Assembly: GCA_022797145.1 (NCBI GenBank)
Contig: JAAWKA010000015.1
Location: forward strand, 1 to 36,654
Direction of reading: 5' to 3'
Source of the DNA: Clostridia bacterium
GTDB taxonomy: Bacteria > Bacillota > Clostridia > TANB77 > CAG-508
Length of the DNA: 36,654 bases
Shown: piece by piece, positions 25,185 to 34,962 of the stretch
Layout: the number at the start of each line of letters is the position of its first letter
How positions within the stretch are numbered: position 1 is the stretch's first letter
Notes under the pieces: model-generated
The model's input: only the letters and a program-made list of their open reading frames with translations
Told to the model about the DNA's origin: nothing
The model's database searches: none
Program-made: the position numbers and the translations under genes

Positions 25185-27806
25185 TTGGAAATCGAATCAA
25201 AAAGAGATGCTATTGATGTAAAAAAACAATATGGCAATGAATGCACTTTAAATAAAGATGAATTTTTAAAGTATTATAAGTTCAATGAAAATGGTTTAAC
25301 CTCTACTGACGCAATATCCCTTATTAATAAATATGGTTTAAATGAATTAAAACAAGCCAAACCCAAAAAATGGTATAACTATTTTATTGAAAGCCTTTTT
25401 AGTCCTTTTAATATTATTTTATTATGTATTACTTTTGTATTAATTTATACAGATCTTATAATTTCTCCTTCTCCTAGTTATGCTAATATTATAGTTATAG
25501 CTATACTGGTTTCAGCAAGTACTTTATTGGAATTTATTGAAGAGTATCGTTCTAATAAAGCAGCAAATAAATTAAAAAATCTAGTTGCTACCACTGCAAC
25601 TGTTATAAGAGACAATAAAAAGATAAAAATCCCTTTAAAAGAAACTGTTTTAGGTGATGTTGTTATCCTGTCTGCTGGTGATATGATTCCAGCAGATTTA
25701 AGAATAATTAATTCTAAAGATTTATATGTTGGTCAATCTGCTCTTACTGGAGAATCTGAAGCAATAAAAAAAGTTACAAATACCGAACTTATTTCTAAAG
25801 AGGCTATTGAAAGTATTACAGATTTAGATACTATTTGTTTTATGGGAACAAATGTAATTAGTGGTAGTGCAACAGGTATAATAATAAAAACTGCTAATAA
25901 TACTTATTTTGGAAAAGTTGCAAAAACAATTACTTCTTCTAAACCTAAAACTAGTTTTCAAAAAGGAATTGAAAATGTAAGTAAATTATTAGTTCGATTT
26001 ATGCTTGTTATGATTCCTGTTACTTTTTTAGCAAATGCTTGGAAGCATGATATCTTATTAACTTTTACTTTTTCTGTTGCTATTGCTATTGGAATCACTC
26101 CTCTTCTTTTGCCTGTTATATTATCTTCTAGCTTAGCTAAGGGTGCTGTTAGAATGTCCAATAAAAAGACTATTGTAAAAAAGTTAGATTCTATTCAAAG
26201 TTTTGGAGCAATGAATATTCTTTGTACTGATAAAACTGGTACTCTTACAGAAGATAAAATTATTCTTGAAAAATATTTAGATATAGATGGAAATGAAAAT
26301 TTTGGAGTTTTAAAACATGCTTTTTTAAATGCTTTTTTTCAAACTGGTTTAAAAGGAAATATTGACGAGGCAATTATTAAAAAGGCTTTAGAACATGATA
26401 TGAAGAGCTTAGGTGATAAATATAAAAAAATTGATGAAATACCTTTTGATTTTTCTAGAAGAAGATTGTCTGTTGTTGTAACAGATGGTGAAAAAAAGCA
26501 ACTAATTACTAAAGGTGCAGTAGAAGAAATTTTAAATATTTGTACTATGGTAAGTAAAAATGGACAAGTAGCTCCAATATCTAATACTATCAAGGAAAAT
26601 ATATTAAATATTACGAAAAAATTAAATACTGAAGGCCTAAGGGTTATTGCTATATGTCAAAAAAATGATATTAATGATACTTCAACTTTTAGTGTTAATG
26701 ATGAAAACCAAATGGTTTTAATGGGATTTATTGGATTTTTAGATCCCCCCAAAAAAAGTGCTAAAGCTGCAATTGATAAATTAAATCAAAGAGGTGTTAG
26801 AGTTATTGTATTAACAGGAGATAATTCAGAAGTAACAAAATGTATTTGCAATAAGGTTAATATTAATTCTACCAGAATTGTTTTGGGTAATGAAATTGAT
26901 AAATTATCTGATACTGCCCTTTTAAGATTGTTAAGGGATACAAACATATTTGCCAAATTATCTCCTATTCAAAAAGCAAGAATTGTAAGACTATTAAAGT
27001 CTTCTGGAAATGTTGTTGGCTATATGGGTGATGGGATAAATGATAGTCCTTCTCTTATTAATGCTGATGTTGGTATATCAGTAGACAGTGCTGTAGATAT
27101 TGCTAAAGAAACAGCAGATATTATTTTATTAGAAAAAGATTTAAATGTCCTAATTGATGGTGCAATTGAAGGAAGAAAAACTTTTGCTAATTTACTAAAA
27201 TACATCAAGATGGCTGTAAGTTTTAATTTTGGTGAAGTATTATCTGTTCTGATTGCTAGTATGTTGTTACCATTTTTGCCAATTACTCCTATACAATTAT
27301 TAGTACAAAGCTTATTATATGATATTGGTCAACTCTCACTCCCTTTTGATAATGTAGATAATGATTATTTAGAAAAACCTCAAAAATGGAATCTAAAAAG
27401 TATAAAAAATTTTATGTTTTTTATGGGACCCACTAGCTCTATTTTTGATTTAATTGTCTTTGCCACCTTATGGTTTGGTTTTGGCTTACGTACTCCTCAA
27501 ACTTCTTTATTTCAAACAATTTGGTTTTCATATGGAGTTGTCTCTAATTTAATTGGTCTTCATATTATACGTACAGCAAAAACTCCTTTTCTACAAAGTA
27601 ATGCTTCAAAACCAGTTTATATGAGTTCCATATTATTAAGTATTATAGCATTAATTATTCCTTCTACCTTTATAGGAAAACTTATTGGGCTTACTCCTCT
27701 TTCTTTTAATTATATTATAATAATTATAGCAATTCCTATTCTTTATTGCTTTGTAGCAACATTTGTTAAAAAATTATATATAAGAAAATATAAAGAATGG
27801 ATTTAA
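25185..27806 (+). CDS. MgtA-type (P3B) P-type ATPase with altered M4/M5 motifs
   Basis: Membrane cation-transporting ATPase, 873 aa, most like magnesium-importing MgtA/MgtB. Seen: TGES (188-191), phosphorylation motif DKTGT (Asp349), GDGINDSP hinge motif near 615, and C-terminal QLLVQSLLYDIGQLSLPFDNVD with MGPTSSIFD, both typical of MgtA. In M4, MgtA normally has TPEMLP; here it is TPLLLP (305-310), losing the acidic residue. In M5 the usual SNFGNVFS is FNFGEVLS, gaining one. Ion specificity may therefore differ. The start is TTG 25185 after AGAGGTG. I see no M-box-like leader in the ~160 bases upstream. Confidence 0.82.
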   Translation: MEIESKRDAIDVKKQYGNECTLNKDEFLKYYKFNENGLTSTDAISLINKYGLNELKQAKPKKWYNYFIESLFSPFNIILLCITFVLIYTDLIISPSPSYANIIVIAILVSASTLLEFIEEYRSNKAANKLKNLVATTATVIRDNKKIKIPLKETVLGDVVILSAGDMIPADLRIINSKDLYVGQSALTGESEAIKKVTNTELISKEAIESITDLDTICFMGTNVISGSATGIIIKTANNTYFGKVAKTITSSKPKTSFQKGIENVSKLLVRFMLVMIPVTFLANAWKHDILLTFTFSVAIAIGITPLLLPVILSSSLAKGAVRMSNKKTIVKKLDSIQSFGAMNILCTDKTGTLTEDKIILEKYLDIDGNENFGVLKHAFLNAFFQTGLKGNIDEAIIKKALEHDMKSLGDKYKKIDEIPFDFSRRRLSVVVTDGEKKQLITKGAVEEILNICTMVSKNGQVAPISNTIKENILNITKKLNTEGLRVIAICQKNDINDTSTFSVNDENQMVLMGFIGFLDPPKKSAKAAIDKLNQRGVRVIVLTGDNSEVTKCICNKVNINSTRIVLGNEIDKLSDTALLRLLRDTNIFAKLSPIQKARIVRLLKSSGNVVGYMGDGINDSPSLINADVGISVDSAVDIAKETADIILLEKDLNVLIDGAIEGRKTFANLLKYIKMAVSFNFGEVLSVLIASMLLPFLPITPIQLLVQSLLYDIGQLSLPFDNVDNDYLEKPQKWNLKSIKNFMFFMGPTSSIFDLIVFATLWFGFGLRTPQTSLFQTIWFSYGVVSNLIGLHIIRTAKTPFLQSNASKPVYMSSILLSIIALIIPSTFIGKLIGLTPLSFNYIIIIIAIPILYCFVATFVKKLYIRKYKEWI

Positions 27807-27826
27807 AAATAAATATCAATTTTCAT

Positions 27827-27885
27827 TTAAGAGAGATGTCTATAATAGAGACGCTACTGAAAAAGTAGATAGGCTTCTCTCTTAA
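27827..27885. other. Structured intergenic element with closing stem and inner hairpins
   Basis: A 9-bp outer stem, TTAAGAGAG (27827-27835) with CTCTCTTAA (27877-27885), encloses an inner hairpin CTACT-GAAAA-AGTAG (near 27854-27868) and a second weaker one (GTCT with AGAC). The whole could fold as a small three-way junction on either strand. It lies between the convergent ATPase and DHHW genes, so it may just be an elaborate terminator. Confidence 0.45.
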
Positions 27886-27933
27886 TATTAAATAATTTTT
27901 ATGTACTACTATAATACATAATTTTTTTCCTGT

Positions 27934-29028
27934 TTACTCAAATAAATTTTTTCCAATTAATGCTGAATATCTTTCTACAGCTTCAATTACTACAATGTCT
28001 GGCTTTATGTTTTCTAGTATATCTTTTGAACATTTATCTCTATGCATATAAATTACTCTATTATATAATTTTGAAAAATATTCTTTCATATCTTCTCTAA
28101 AAGAATCTCCTATAAATAATACAGTTTTCCTTTCAGGTGAGTTTGATATATATTCTTCATATCTTTCCTCTTCATTAATTACATATTTAATTTCTGGAAA
28201 GAAATTTTTTACTATCAATTTAGCTTCTGCTATATTGTTATTTAGACTTGCTAAATTTGCTAAATCTCTACTGTCTTTTTCATCTATTTTCTCAATTTTT
28301 ATATTATTAAAATCATATGAAAAATCTGGATCAATTTGCTTTTTTAAAGCTATTGTAGCTATGAATGCTCCTACTTTATTCCAATGTGTATCATATTTTC
28401 TATATACCTGATAATCTTCTTTAGCATCTATTAGCTCTATTTTAGGATATACCACAGTAATATCTGATTTTTCTTTAATATATTCTATTAACTCTTCTGT
28501 TCTAGTAACATTTTTTTTAATTGGTATTGTATCTGGTAAATATTCTCTATATATATTTTCTTTATTTGGTGCAATTAATACATAGGTTTGAATACCTTCT
28601 ATTTCTAGTCTGTCAACATTTTTTTGCAATCCTAATAGAACATTCTTCTTATCACTTAATGTAAATTCCTTAAGTCCTTGTACTTGTCTAATGGAATCAT
28701 CTCCTCTATAAAATAGCCAATCTTCTTTACCTATCACCACTCTGTCATCTACAGTTGTATGAAATAAATTATAATTTATGTTTGTCCAAAACTCTCTAAG
28801 TTTATCTCTAAATGGTAGATGATCATTATAATAGTTATCATACTTTTGAGGATATTCCAAAATTGAACTTAATTTTAATTCTGGTTTAGTGTTTAATTTC
28901 CTGTTCTCACTTTCTGAAATCTCTATTTCTGCATCTTTTTCTTTTACAAACCAAAATATAATTTGTGGTAATGTAATTATTCCTATAAAGATTAACACTA
29001 ACAGAATATGAGTTTTATTTTTATTCAT
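27934..29028 (-). CDS. DHHW/AlgJ-like protein, partner of the MBOAT acyltransferase
   Basis: Secreted or membrane-anchored SGNH-like protein, 364 aa, expected to work with an MBOAT enzyme in O-acetylating a surface polymer. It has one N-terminal membrane helix (residues ~8-27), the segment FRDKLREFWTNINYNLF, VIGKEDWLFYRGDD near 95, the signature DTHWNKVGAF near 212 and GDSFREDM near 310. Ser, Asp and His in the last two motifs match the catalytic set of the AlgJ/AlgX family. It starts 14 bases after the MBOAT gene and is co-transcribed with it. Confidence 0.85.
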   Translation of the reverse strand: MNKNKTHILLVLIFIGIITLPQIIFWFVKEKDAEIEISESENRKLNTKPELKLSSILEYPQKYDNYYNDHLPFRDKLREFWTNINYNLFHTTVDDRVVIGKEDWLFYRGDDSIRQVQGLKEFTLSDKKNVLLGLQKNVDRLEIEGIQTYVLIAPNKENIYREYLPDTIPIKKNVTRTEELIEYIKEKSDITVVYPKIELIDAKEDYQVYRKYDTHWNKVGAFIATIALKKQIDPDFSYDFNNIKIEKIDEKDSRDLANLASLNNNIAEAKLIVKNFFPEIKYVINEEERYEEYISNSPERKTVLFIGDSFREDMKEYFSKLYNRVIYMHRDKCSKDILENIKPDIVVIEAVERYSALIGKNLFE

Positions 29029-29042
29029 TATTATCTTACCCC

Positions 29043-30458
29043 TTAAAATCTAAAATATATAAATGGGTTATATGTACTACTTGCTAACATTATTATACAT
29101 ATAAATATTAAAATAGCAATTACCAAAACTTCAACATAGCTTTTATAAAATTCAATTATTTTTTCTTTCTTTTTTAACTTATTTAAAATCCAACTTCCAA
29201 GTCCTGAAAGTAGTATAGATAGCAAAATAATTAATATATTTCTTGTATTAATTATTATACTTAAGTCAAAATAACATTCTACATTATTAGGTATAAACAT
29301 CACTTTTAAGTATTTTAATGCATCTTTTAAACCATTTGCTCTAAATAATACCCAGCCAACTAAAATTATTAATAACGAATATATATGATTTATTATTTTA
29401 AATTTATTTTTGTCTAAATATTCTTTTAGTTTTATCTTCTCAATAATTAAGAAAAAACCATTATATAATCCCCAAGCAATAAAGTTCCAAGCTGCTCCAT
29501 GCCAAAAACCTGTTGCAAAAAATACAATTCCTAAATTTATGTATGTTCTTAATTTTCCTTTTCTATTACCTCCTAATGGAATATATAAGTATTCTTTAAA
29601 CCAAGTTGATAATGAAATATGCCATCTTCTCCAAAATTCTGTAATTGATTTAGAAATATATGGTAAATTAAAATTTTCCATATATTCAAAACCAAACATT
29701 TTTCCAAGTCCAATAGCCATATCACTGTATCCTGAAAAATCAAAATATATTTGCAACATATAACATATTGCTCCAAGCCATGCTATTGGCATATTAATAA
29801 AATTTATATTTGTATTAAATATATAATCTGCTATATATGCTAATGAATTGGCTAATATTACTTTTTTTGATAATCCATATACAAACCTTTTTATACCTGT
29901 TGCAAATTTTTCAATTGTAATTATTCTTTCTTTCAACTGTTCCGCAATATCGTGATATTTTACAATTGGTCCTGCAATTAATTGTGGAAAAAACGATATA
30001 TAAAGAGCCAAATTCAATATATTCTTTTGTACTTTAATATCTTTCTTATATAAATCAATGATATATGACATAATTTGGAAAGTATAAAAAGAAATACCTA
30101 TTGGTAATACAATATCTTTAATTTGTATAAGAGTGGTTCCTAATAATTTATTTATATTTGTAGCAAAAAAATTAAAATATTTAAAGTAACCTAATAGTCC
30201 CAAATTGAATAAAACTGATATTATTAAAATAATTCTTTTTTTATTTTTAGTTTCAAGTTTATTTAATATTATTCCTAATACATAATTGATGATTATAGAA
30301 AATAACATTAACATTATATATCTCGTTTCTCCCCAACTATAGAAAATTAAACTAAAAAACAAAAGAATAATATTTCTATATTTTTCTTTTGATATAAAAT
30401 AAATCCCTAATAAAATTGGAAAAAAAATCCACAAAAAAGTCATTGAACTAAAAACCAT
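29043..30458 (-). CDS. MBOAT-family O-acyltransferase (AlgI/DltB type)
   Basis: Polytopic membrane acyltransferase, 471 aa, that moves acyl groups across the membrane to an extracellular polysaccharide or similar polymer. About ten hydrophobic helices; conserved MBOAT blocks YFDFSGYSDMAIGLGKMFG (~240), ITEFWRRWHISLSTWFKEYL (~270) and the catalytic-His region FFATGFWHGAAWNF (~315). Upstream gene of a two-gene unit with the DHHW protein. The polymer acted on is not revealed by neighbouring genes. Confidence 0.9.
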   Translation of the reverse strand: MVFSSMTFLWIFFPILLGIYFISKEKYRNIILLFFSLIFYSWGETRYIMLMLFSIIINYVLGIILNKLETKNKKRIILIISVLFNLGLLGYFKYFNFFATNINKLLGTTLIQIKDIVLPIGISFYTFQIMSYIIDLYKKDIKVQKNILNLALYISFFPQLIAGPIVKYHDIAEQLKERIITIEKFATGIKRFVYGLSKKVILANSLAYIADYIFNTNINFINMPIAWLGAICYMLQIYFDFSGYSDMAIGLGKMFGFEYMENFNLPYISKSITEFWRRWHISLSTWFKEYLYIPLGGNRKGKLRTYINLGIVFFATGFWHGAAWNFIAWGLYNGFFLIIEKIKLKEYLDKNKFKIINHIYSLLIILVGWVLFRANGLKDALKYLKVMFIPNNVECYFDLSIIINTRNILIILLSILLSGLGSWILNKLKKKEKIIEFYKSYVEVLVIAILIFICIIMLASSTYNPFIYFRF

Positions 30459-30654
30459 TTTCTAATTATCTCCTGTTTATTTGTATCATTATAATACTTT
30501 TTTTTACATAATGCAACATTTAATTCTTTTTTAATTCAATTTAATTACATAACTTGTAAAAGTATTTTTTAATTATATTATAATAATTAAACTTAGCTAC
30601 ATACTAACAGATATAAAAATTCTATTGGTTTTAAAATCTATCCTATAAATTTAT

Positions 30655-30693
30655 ATAAAAAATTTACAGGAGAATTTTTCATTATTCTCCTGT
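30655..30693 (-). terminator. Intrinsic terminator after the ABC permease
   Basis: Perfect 10-bp stem (30666-30675 ACAGGAGAAT with 30684-30693 ATTCTCCTGT), followed on the minus strand by AAATTTTTTAT. It closes the tetR-ABC operon. The remaining ~200 bases to the MBOAT gene show no ORF or further structure that I can support. Confidence 0.75.
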
Positions 30694-30745
30694 ATTTAAT
30701 TTAAGGTTTGCTAAATTTTACATTGATTTACTTAAGTTCTATTTT

Positions 30746-33055
30746 TTATTCTTTAATTAATGAATATACTGAGATTTTTCTTATTTTTCTTGCAAGTATC
30801 ACTCCTATTATTAATGTAATAAGTATTAATAACATTGTTATCATTATAAATATTATAAATGGATATTCAAAGCTAACTTTGTATGCTCCTACATTTCTAA
30901 ACATAATTAATACTATATCTTTCATAAATATTTGACTTACAATTAATCCTAATACTGTTGAAATAATAGTGCTTGGTATAAATCCTCCAACTAATTGTTT
31001 TACCAATTGTTTATTTTCGTATCCTATTGCTTTAAATATACCCAACTCTTGCTTTCTTTTTATAATTATAGATGAAATTAATATATATAAGATTAGACAA
31101 ATTAATAATATAGTCAGGATAATTATTATAATACAAATAGTACTTATTAATGATACATACATATTTATTGCTGAATTCATAGACTTTGTATAATTCATAG
31201 TCTGATTAATTTCTTGACCAAACATATCATTAAGTTCTTTTATAAAATCTTCTGATTTTTCCTCGTCATCTAAATAAACATACATAATATTAGGTATATA
31301 TGATGCGTCTAATTTATTATAACCTTCTAAAGTCATTTCCATTATCTCTCCTGAATAATTAACAGATTGTATAAATCCAACAACTTTATATTCATGTTCT
31401 ACTTGATTTTTATTTAATACAATATAATCACCAAGATTTATATTATTCTCTTCTTTTATCTTACTTCCTATAGAAATTTCATCAGAGTTTCTAGGATTAT
31501 GTCCTTCATAACATAAATCATTGTCAAGATTAGTAAAGCTTTCTGCTACAAACGTTTTATAATTATTTTCTTTATAGTCAATAGTAATATTTTCGTCATA
31601 ATAAATAACATTTTTTACATTATTTAAGTTAATTATTTTATTTTTCAATTCTTTTTTTCCTTCAACTATTACTGATGGATGTTCTTCTACTAATGTATTT
31701 ATAAAATTAATAGGATTTAAATTGATATTATAAAATAAAGTTCCTGCAAAAGAAGATACCAATGTCATAAAAAATAATACAATTCCTAATAATATATTTT
31801 GTTTTTTAGTATTTATAAAATTTTTTAGCATTAAAATGAAATTAATATTTCCTATAGTATATTCTATGTTAAAAAAGTTCTTACCTGATTTTTTTTCATT
31901 TAATCCTCTAATTGCATTTATTGGATTTAGCTTTTTTATTTTTAGAGCTGGTATAACAGTGAATATACATATTAAAATTAAATTAATACATAAAACCATT
32001 AAATTTGATGTTAAATCTAATTGTATATTCCAAATAAATCCTGATTGCATTTCTACTACTAAACTTAGAAGTGGTAATAATAAATAAGAAGCAGATATTC
32101 CACATATTGTAAATATTAATCCACATATTATAAATGGAAATATAGTAGATAAAATTATTTCATTACTTGTATATCCTAGTGCTTTTAAAACTCCCATATT
32201 TGTTATTTCTTCTGTAATTGATTGTCCTATTTTAAATTTACTTACAAATAAACTTATAATAAGCATGATTCCTGAAAATAGTATAAGTATTAGGACTATT
32301 ATATTACAAATAGAAAGTCTTTGGTTCTTTACCTGTTCATCATAATTTTTATTTAAAATATTTATATTATTACTACTTAAATATTTAGATATACTATTAT
32401 ATGTTTTGTGACTTTCATCACTTTTAATAAGTAATGTAACTACCTCTTTGTTTTCATTATTATGTAATAAATTATTATATTGCTCATTCTCTACATACTG
32501 AGCAATGACTGATGATGTATAATTTCCGTATTGCATTTCATTTATAATACCTTTAATATAAAAAGAGTAAGTTTTACTGTCTATTTCAAATTCATACTTA
32601 TCTTTTATGTTTAAATTAGAATGTATACTTGTATAATTTGAAAGATATATTGGGTTTTCTATACTTTCTGATGTTTCATTTATAACTTTATACTGACTAA
32701 TATTAGAGTTATCATCAATGTTATAAAATACTTGATTTTGCTCTTGTTTAGAATCTCCTATATATATAGGTACAGTAAGCATTATTCCTTTACGTATTTC
32801 TACTTCTTTAACTCCTTTAATATTTTCAATATTTTGTAATAAATCAGCTGTATATTGCATATTTGAAATAGTAAAAAAATTATTTGCTGTATTTAATTTA
32901 TTAAATTCATCATCATAGTCTTTATCTATATTATTATTTAAAACAATAGCACTAGCAAAGAGTATAGTAGCAATAAATAAAATAATAGAAAATGAAAAAA
33001 TTTCTTTTAAATTCTTTTTTAAGATATATTTTGATAAGGTAATAGATTTCTTCAA
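30746..33055 (-). CDS. FtsX-type ABC transporter permease (MacB-like, two-domain)
   Basis: Permease of a mechanotransmission-type ABC system, ~769 aa. An N-terminal helix (~17-40) is followed by an extracellular domain (to ~255), three helices (~255-375), a further helix (~420-440), a second extracellular domain and three C-terminal helices (~655-765). This is two FtsX repeats in one chain. The start is probably TTG 33055, with GGGGTGG just upstream; GTG at 33064 is the alternative and would overlap the ATPase gene. With the ATPase and TetR genes it forms one operon; export of a peptide, lipid or drug is likely but the substrate is unknown. Confidence 0.87.
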   Translation of the reverse strand: MKKSITLSKYILKKNLKEIFSFSIILFIATILFASAIVLNNNIDKDYDDEFNKLNTANNFFTISNMQYTADLLQNIENIKGVKEVEIRKGIMLTVPIYIGDSKQEQNQVFYNIDDNSNISQYKVINETSESIENPIYLSNYTSIHSNLNIKDKYEFEIDSKTYSFYIKGIINEMQYGNYTSSVIAQYVENEQYNNLLHNNENKEVVTLLIKSDESHKTYNSISKYLSSNNINILNKNYDEQVKNQRLSICNIIVLILILFSGIMLIISLFVSKFKIGQSITEEITNMGVLKALGYTSNEIILSTIFPFIICGLIFTICGISASYLLLPLLSLVVEMQSGFIWNIQLDLTSNLMVLCINLILICIFTVIPALKIKKLNPINAIRGLNEKKSGKNFFNIEYTIGNINFILMLKNFINTKKQNILLGIVLFFMTLVSSFAGTLFYNINLNPINFINTLVEEHPSVIVEGKKELKNKIINLNNVKNVIYYDENITIDYKENNYKTFVAESFTNLDNDLCYEGHNPRNSDEISIGSKIKEENNINLGDYIVLNKNQVEHEYKVVGFIQSVNYSGEIMEMTLEGYNKLDASYIPNIMYVYLDDEEKSEDFIKELNDMFGQEINQTMNYTKSMNSAINMYVSLISTICIIIIILTILLICLILYILISSIIIKRKQELGIFKAIGYENKQLVKQLVGGFIPSTIISTVLGLIVSQIFMKDIVLIMFRNVGAYKVSFEYPFIIFIMITMLLILITLIIGVILARKIRKISVYSLIKE

Positions 33056-33057
33056 AA

Positions 33058-33813
33058 TTACCACCCCATTTCTTTTAAGAAACTATCTAGTTTGTCATTT
33101 CTTTCTTTATCATTTTCTTCATATTTCTCTAATGAAAGTTCTCCAAATATTTTTCCATCCTTTAAATATATAATTCTGTTTCCTCTTAATGCACTTTTTT
33201 TATCATGTGTAACCATAATGATACTTTGACCTTCTTTATTTAATTCTGTTAAAACATCTAGTACAGCTTTAGAATTTTCTGAATTTAATGCACCTGTTGG
33301 TTCATCAGCAAATATGACTTTTGGATTATTAATTGCTGCTCTGACAATTCCAACACGTTGTGCCTCCCCTCCAGATACTTGATTTACACTTTTTTTATAT
33401 GTGATTTCTGGAATATTTACTTTTTTAAATAATTCTTTTGCTTTTTTTATTATTTCTTTTTTATTATTATTAAGTAGTCCAGCTGTTAATACATTTTCCA
33501 TTAAGCTCATTTTATCAAGTAAATATATCGCCTGAAAAACAAAACCACACTTTTTTCTCCTGAATATAGCAAGTTTGTCATTATTCATTTTAGTAATATT
33601 TTCTTTATCAAATATAATATTTCCACTTGTTGGCTTATCCATACCAGATAAACAATACATTAAAGTAGATTTTCCTGCTCCACTAGATCCCATAATGATT
33701 GTGAAGTCATTATCATATATCTCTAGATTTAATTCATTAATTATAGTTTGTTTAGTGTCTCCATTATCAAAATTTTTAACTAACTGCTCTACAGTTATGA
33801 TTTTTTCTTTCAT
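33058..33813 (-). CDS. ABC transporter ATPase (MacB/LolD family)
   Basis: ATP-binding subunit, 251 aa, pairing with the FtsX-type permease. Walker A GSSGAGKST (near 43), Q-loop in GFVFQAIYLL, signature VSGGEAQR (near 147), Walker B VIFADEPT and the His switch in MVTHDKK. The C-terminus has a short Glu/Lys-rich tail. It starts four bases after the tetR stop and ends at the permease start. Confidence 0.93.
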   Translation of the reverse strand: MKEKIITVEQLVKNFDNGDTKQTIINELNLEIYDNDFTIIMGSSGAGKSTLMYCLSGMDKPTSGNIIFDKENITKMNNDKLAIFRRKKCGFVFQAIYLLDKMSLMENVLTAGLLNNNKKEIIKKAKELFKKVNIPEITYKKSVNQVSGGEAQRVGIVRAAINNPKVIFADEPTGALNSENSKAVLDVLTELNKEGQSIIMVTHDKKSALRGNRIIYLKDGKIFGELSLEKYEENDKERNDKLDSFLKEMGW

Positions 33814-33817
33814 ACAA

Positions 33818-34408
33818 TTACCCCTTTATTAATTTTTCTATTATTGACAGTGTTCCTTTTTTTGCCCCTAACATTTTTTCAACAGTATCTATAAAAACTC
33901 CAATAGTATTTTCATTCGCTTTTTGATGATCAAATAATTGATTACTCATTATTAAAGTCATTCTTATTCTTTCTTCAATATTATCGCAATTAAATAATCC
34001 TGTTTTCATTCCTTCTTTAACTAATTCTGCAAGCAGTGGTATTGCTTCCTCAATAAGTGTGTTATTTATTTTTTCATGTAAAATTGAGTGTTCTGGATTA
34101 TGTATAGTATTTTGAAAGTTTGATTCTTGTGAATTTAATCTTAAGGAAAAGATTATATTCAAAAACTTTTGTTCTGTTGGCATATCACTCATTAAAACTT
34201 GTTTTGCATTCTGAACACGTATATCCATTATCATATCTATTACTTCTTCTAAAGTTTCTTCTTTACTATTGAAATAGTAATAATATGTTCCTTTTGCAAT
34301 TCCTGCTTTTTCAATTATTTCATCTACTGATGTGTTTTCATAACCTTTTGTAATAAATAGTTCATATGCTATTTTAATTAATTCCTTTTTCCTCAGTTCT
34401 TTTTTCAA
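33818..34408 (-). CDS. TetR-family regulator of the ABC exporter
   Basis: One-component repressor, 196 aa from TTG 34408, which follows GGAGG closely; the longer frame to 34474 would run back through the promoter. HTH at ~8-50: ELFITKGYENTSVDEIIEKAGIAKGTYYYYF. The rest is a helical ligand-binding domain. It is the first gene of the operon and is preceded by a strong promoter bracketed by inverted repeats with GACT/AGTC halves, the usual layout for autorepression relieved by the exporter's substrate. Confidence 0.9.
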   Translation of the reverse strand: MKKELRKKELIKIAYELFITKGYENTSVDEIIEKAGIAKGTYYYYFNSKEETLEEVIDMIMDIRVQNAKQVLMSDMPTEQKFLNIIFSLRLNSQESNFQNTIHNPEHSILHEKINNTLIEEAIPLLAELVKEGMKTGLFNCDNIEERIRMTLIMSNQLFDHQKANENTIGVFIDTVEKMLGAKKGTLSIIEKLIKG

Positions 34409-34423
34409 TTTTCCTCCTTTATA

Positions 34424-34434
34424 GACTGTCAGTC
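34424..34434. promoter_or_regulatory. Candidate TetR operator 1
   Basis: GACTG-T-CAGTC, a perfect palindrome between the -10 box and the tetR ribosome site, well placed for repression. It shares GACT/AGTC halves with a second repeat at 34484-34494. Confidence 0.5.
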
Positions 34435-34445
34435 GGTTATTTATA

Positions 34446-34474
34446 ATTATAAAACTAAATTTATAATTAGTCAA
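34446..34474 (-). promoter_or_regulatory. Promoter of the tetR-ABC operon
   Basis: Minus strand: -35 TTGACT (34469-34474), 17-base spacer, -10 TATAAT (34446-34451), about 40 bases before the TTG start. Confidence 0.75.
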
Positions 34475-34483
34475 TATTTTTTC

Positions 34484-34494
34484 GACTAAAAGTC
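34484..34494. promoter_or_regulatory. Candidate TetR operator 2
   Basis: GACT-AAA-AGTC inverted repeat just upstream of the -35 box. Its half-sites match those of the palindrome at 34424-34434. Confidence 0.4.
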
Positions 34495-34581
34495 TATTTT
34501 TTTCTTTTACCTATTATTTAATTTTAATATTATCATCTAACAAAAGTTTTATTAGTATCATTATCATCAATTAGTAAACCT

Positions 34582-34912
34582 TCAGTACTTAAAGAATTCC
34601 TTTTCTATATCTATATTTGGATCTGTGAAAACACATTTCTTAGGTCAAAAATAAGTTTTTTCCAAAAATTGATTGTATCTACTATGGGTATTGTTCTATA
34701 ACTTGTTTCAGTTTTACAAGTCCCAAAATACCATATTGTAGTTGAATGCTACTTATATGTCTTTGCTTTCTTCCTCCTTCTTGATTTTTATTTAGTATAT
34801 TTTTATTTATACTAATTGTTTTATTATAGAAATCAATATCATCCCAAATTAAAGCAAATACTTTGACTACTCTTAAAGCTGTACAATAAAGCATAATAAT
34901 TATATATCCTCA
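34582..34912 (-). pseudogene. Tyrosine recombinase (phage/ICE integrase) remnant
   Basis: Decayed integrase. One frame carries LYCTALRVVKVFALIWDDIDF, the active-site Arg region of tyrosine recombinases. A neighbouring frame then gives STTIWYFGTCKTETSYRTIP, and a third CVFTDPNIDIEKEFFKY before a stop at 34582. The order matches Tn916-like integrases, so at least two frameshifts have occurred; none lies on a CGG. The C-terminal catalytic His/Tyr part is missing. Limits are approximate. Confidence 0.75.
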
Positions 34913-34962
34913 ATTTTTCCTTATCTAATATTCGTTATATATTGCAATTTACTACCTTCTTT

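Noticed and set aside
27827..27885. Hammerhead ribozyme or purine-type riboswitch
   Set aside because: The three-way outline is suggestive, but the conserved hammerhead CUGAUGA core and the purine-aptamer loop sequences are absent on both strands.
34720..34760. Frameshifts in the integrase remnant as recoding sites
   Set aside because: They are multiple, have no CGG, and the gene lacks its catalytic C-terminus, so it is a plain pseudogene.
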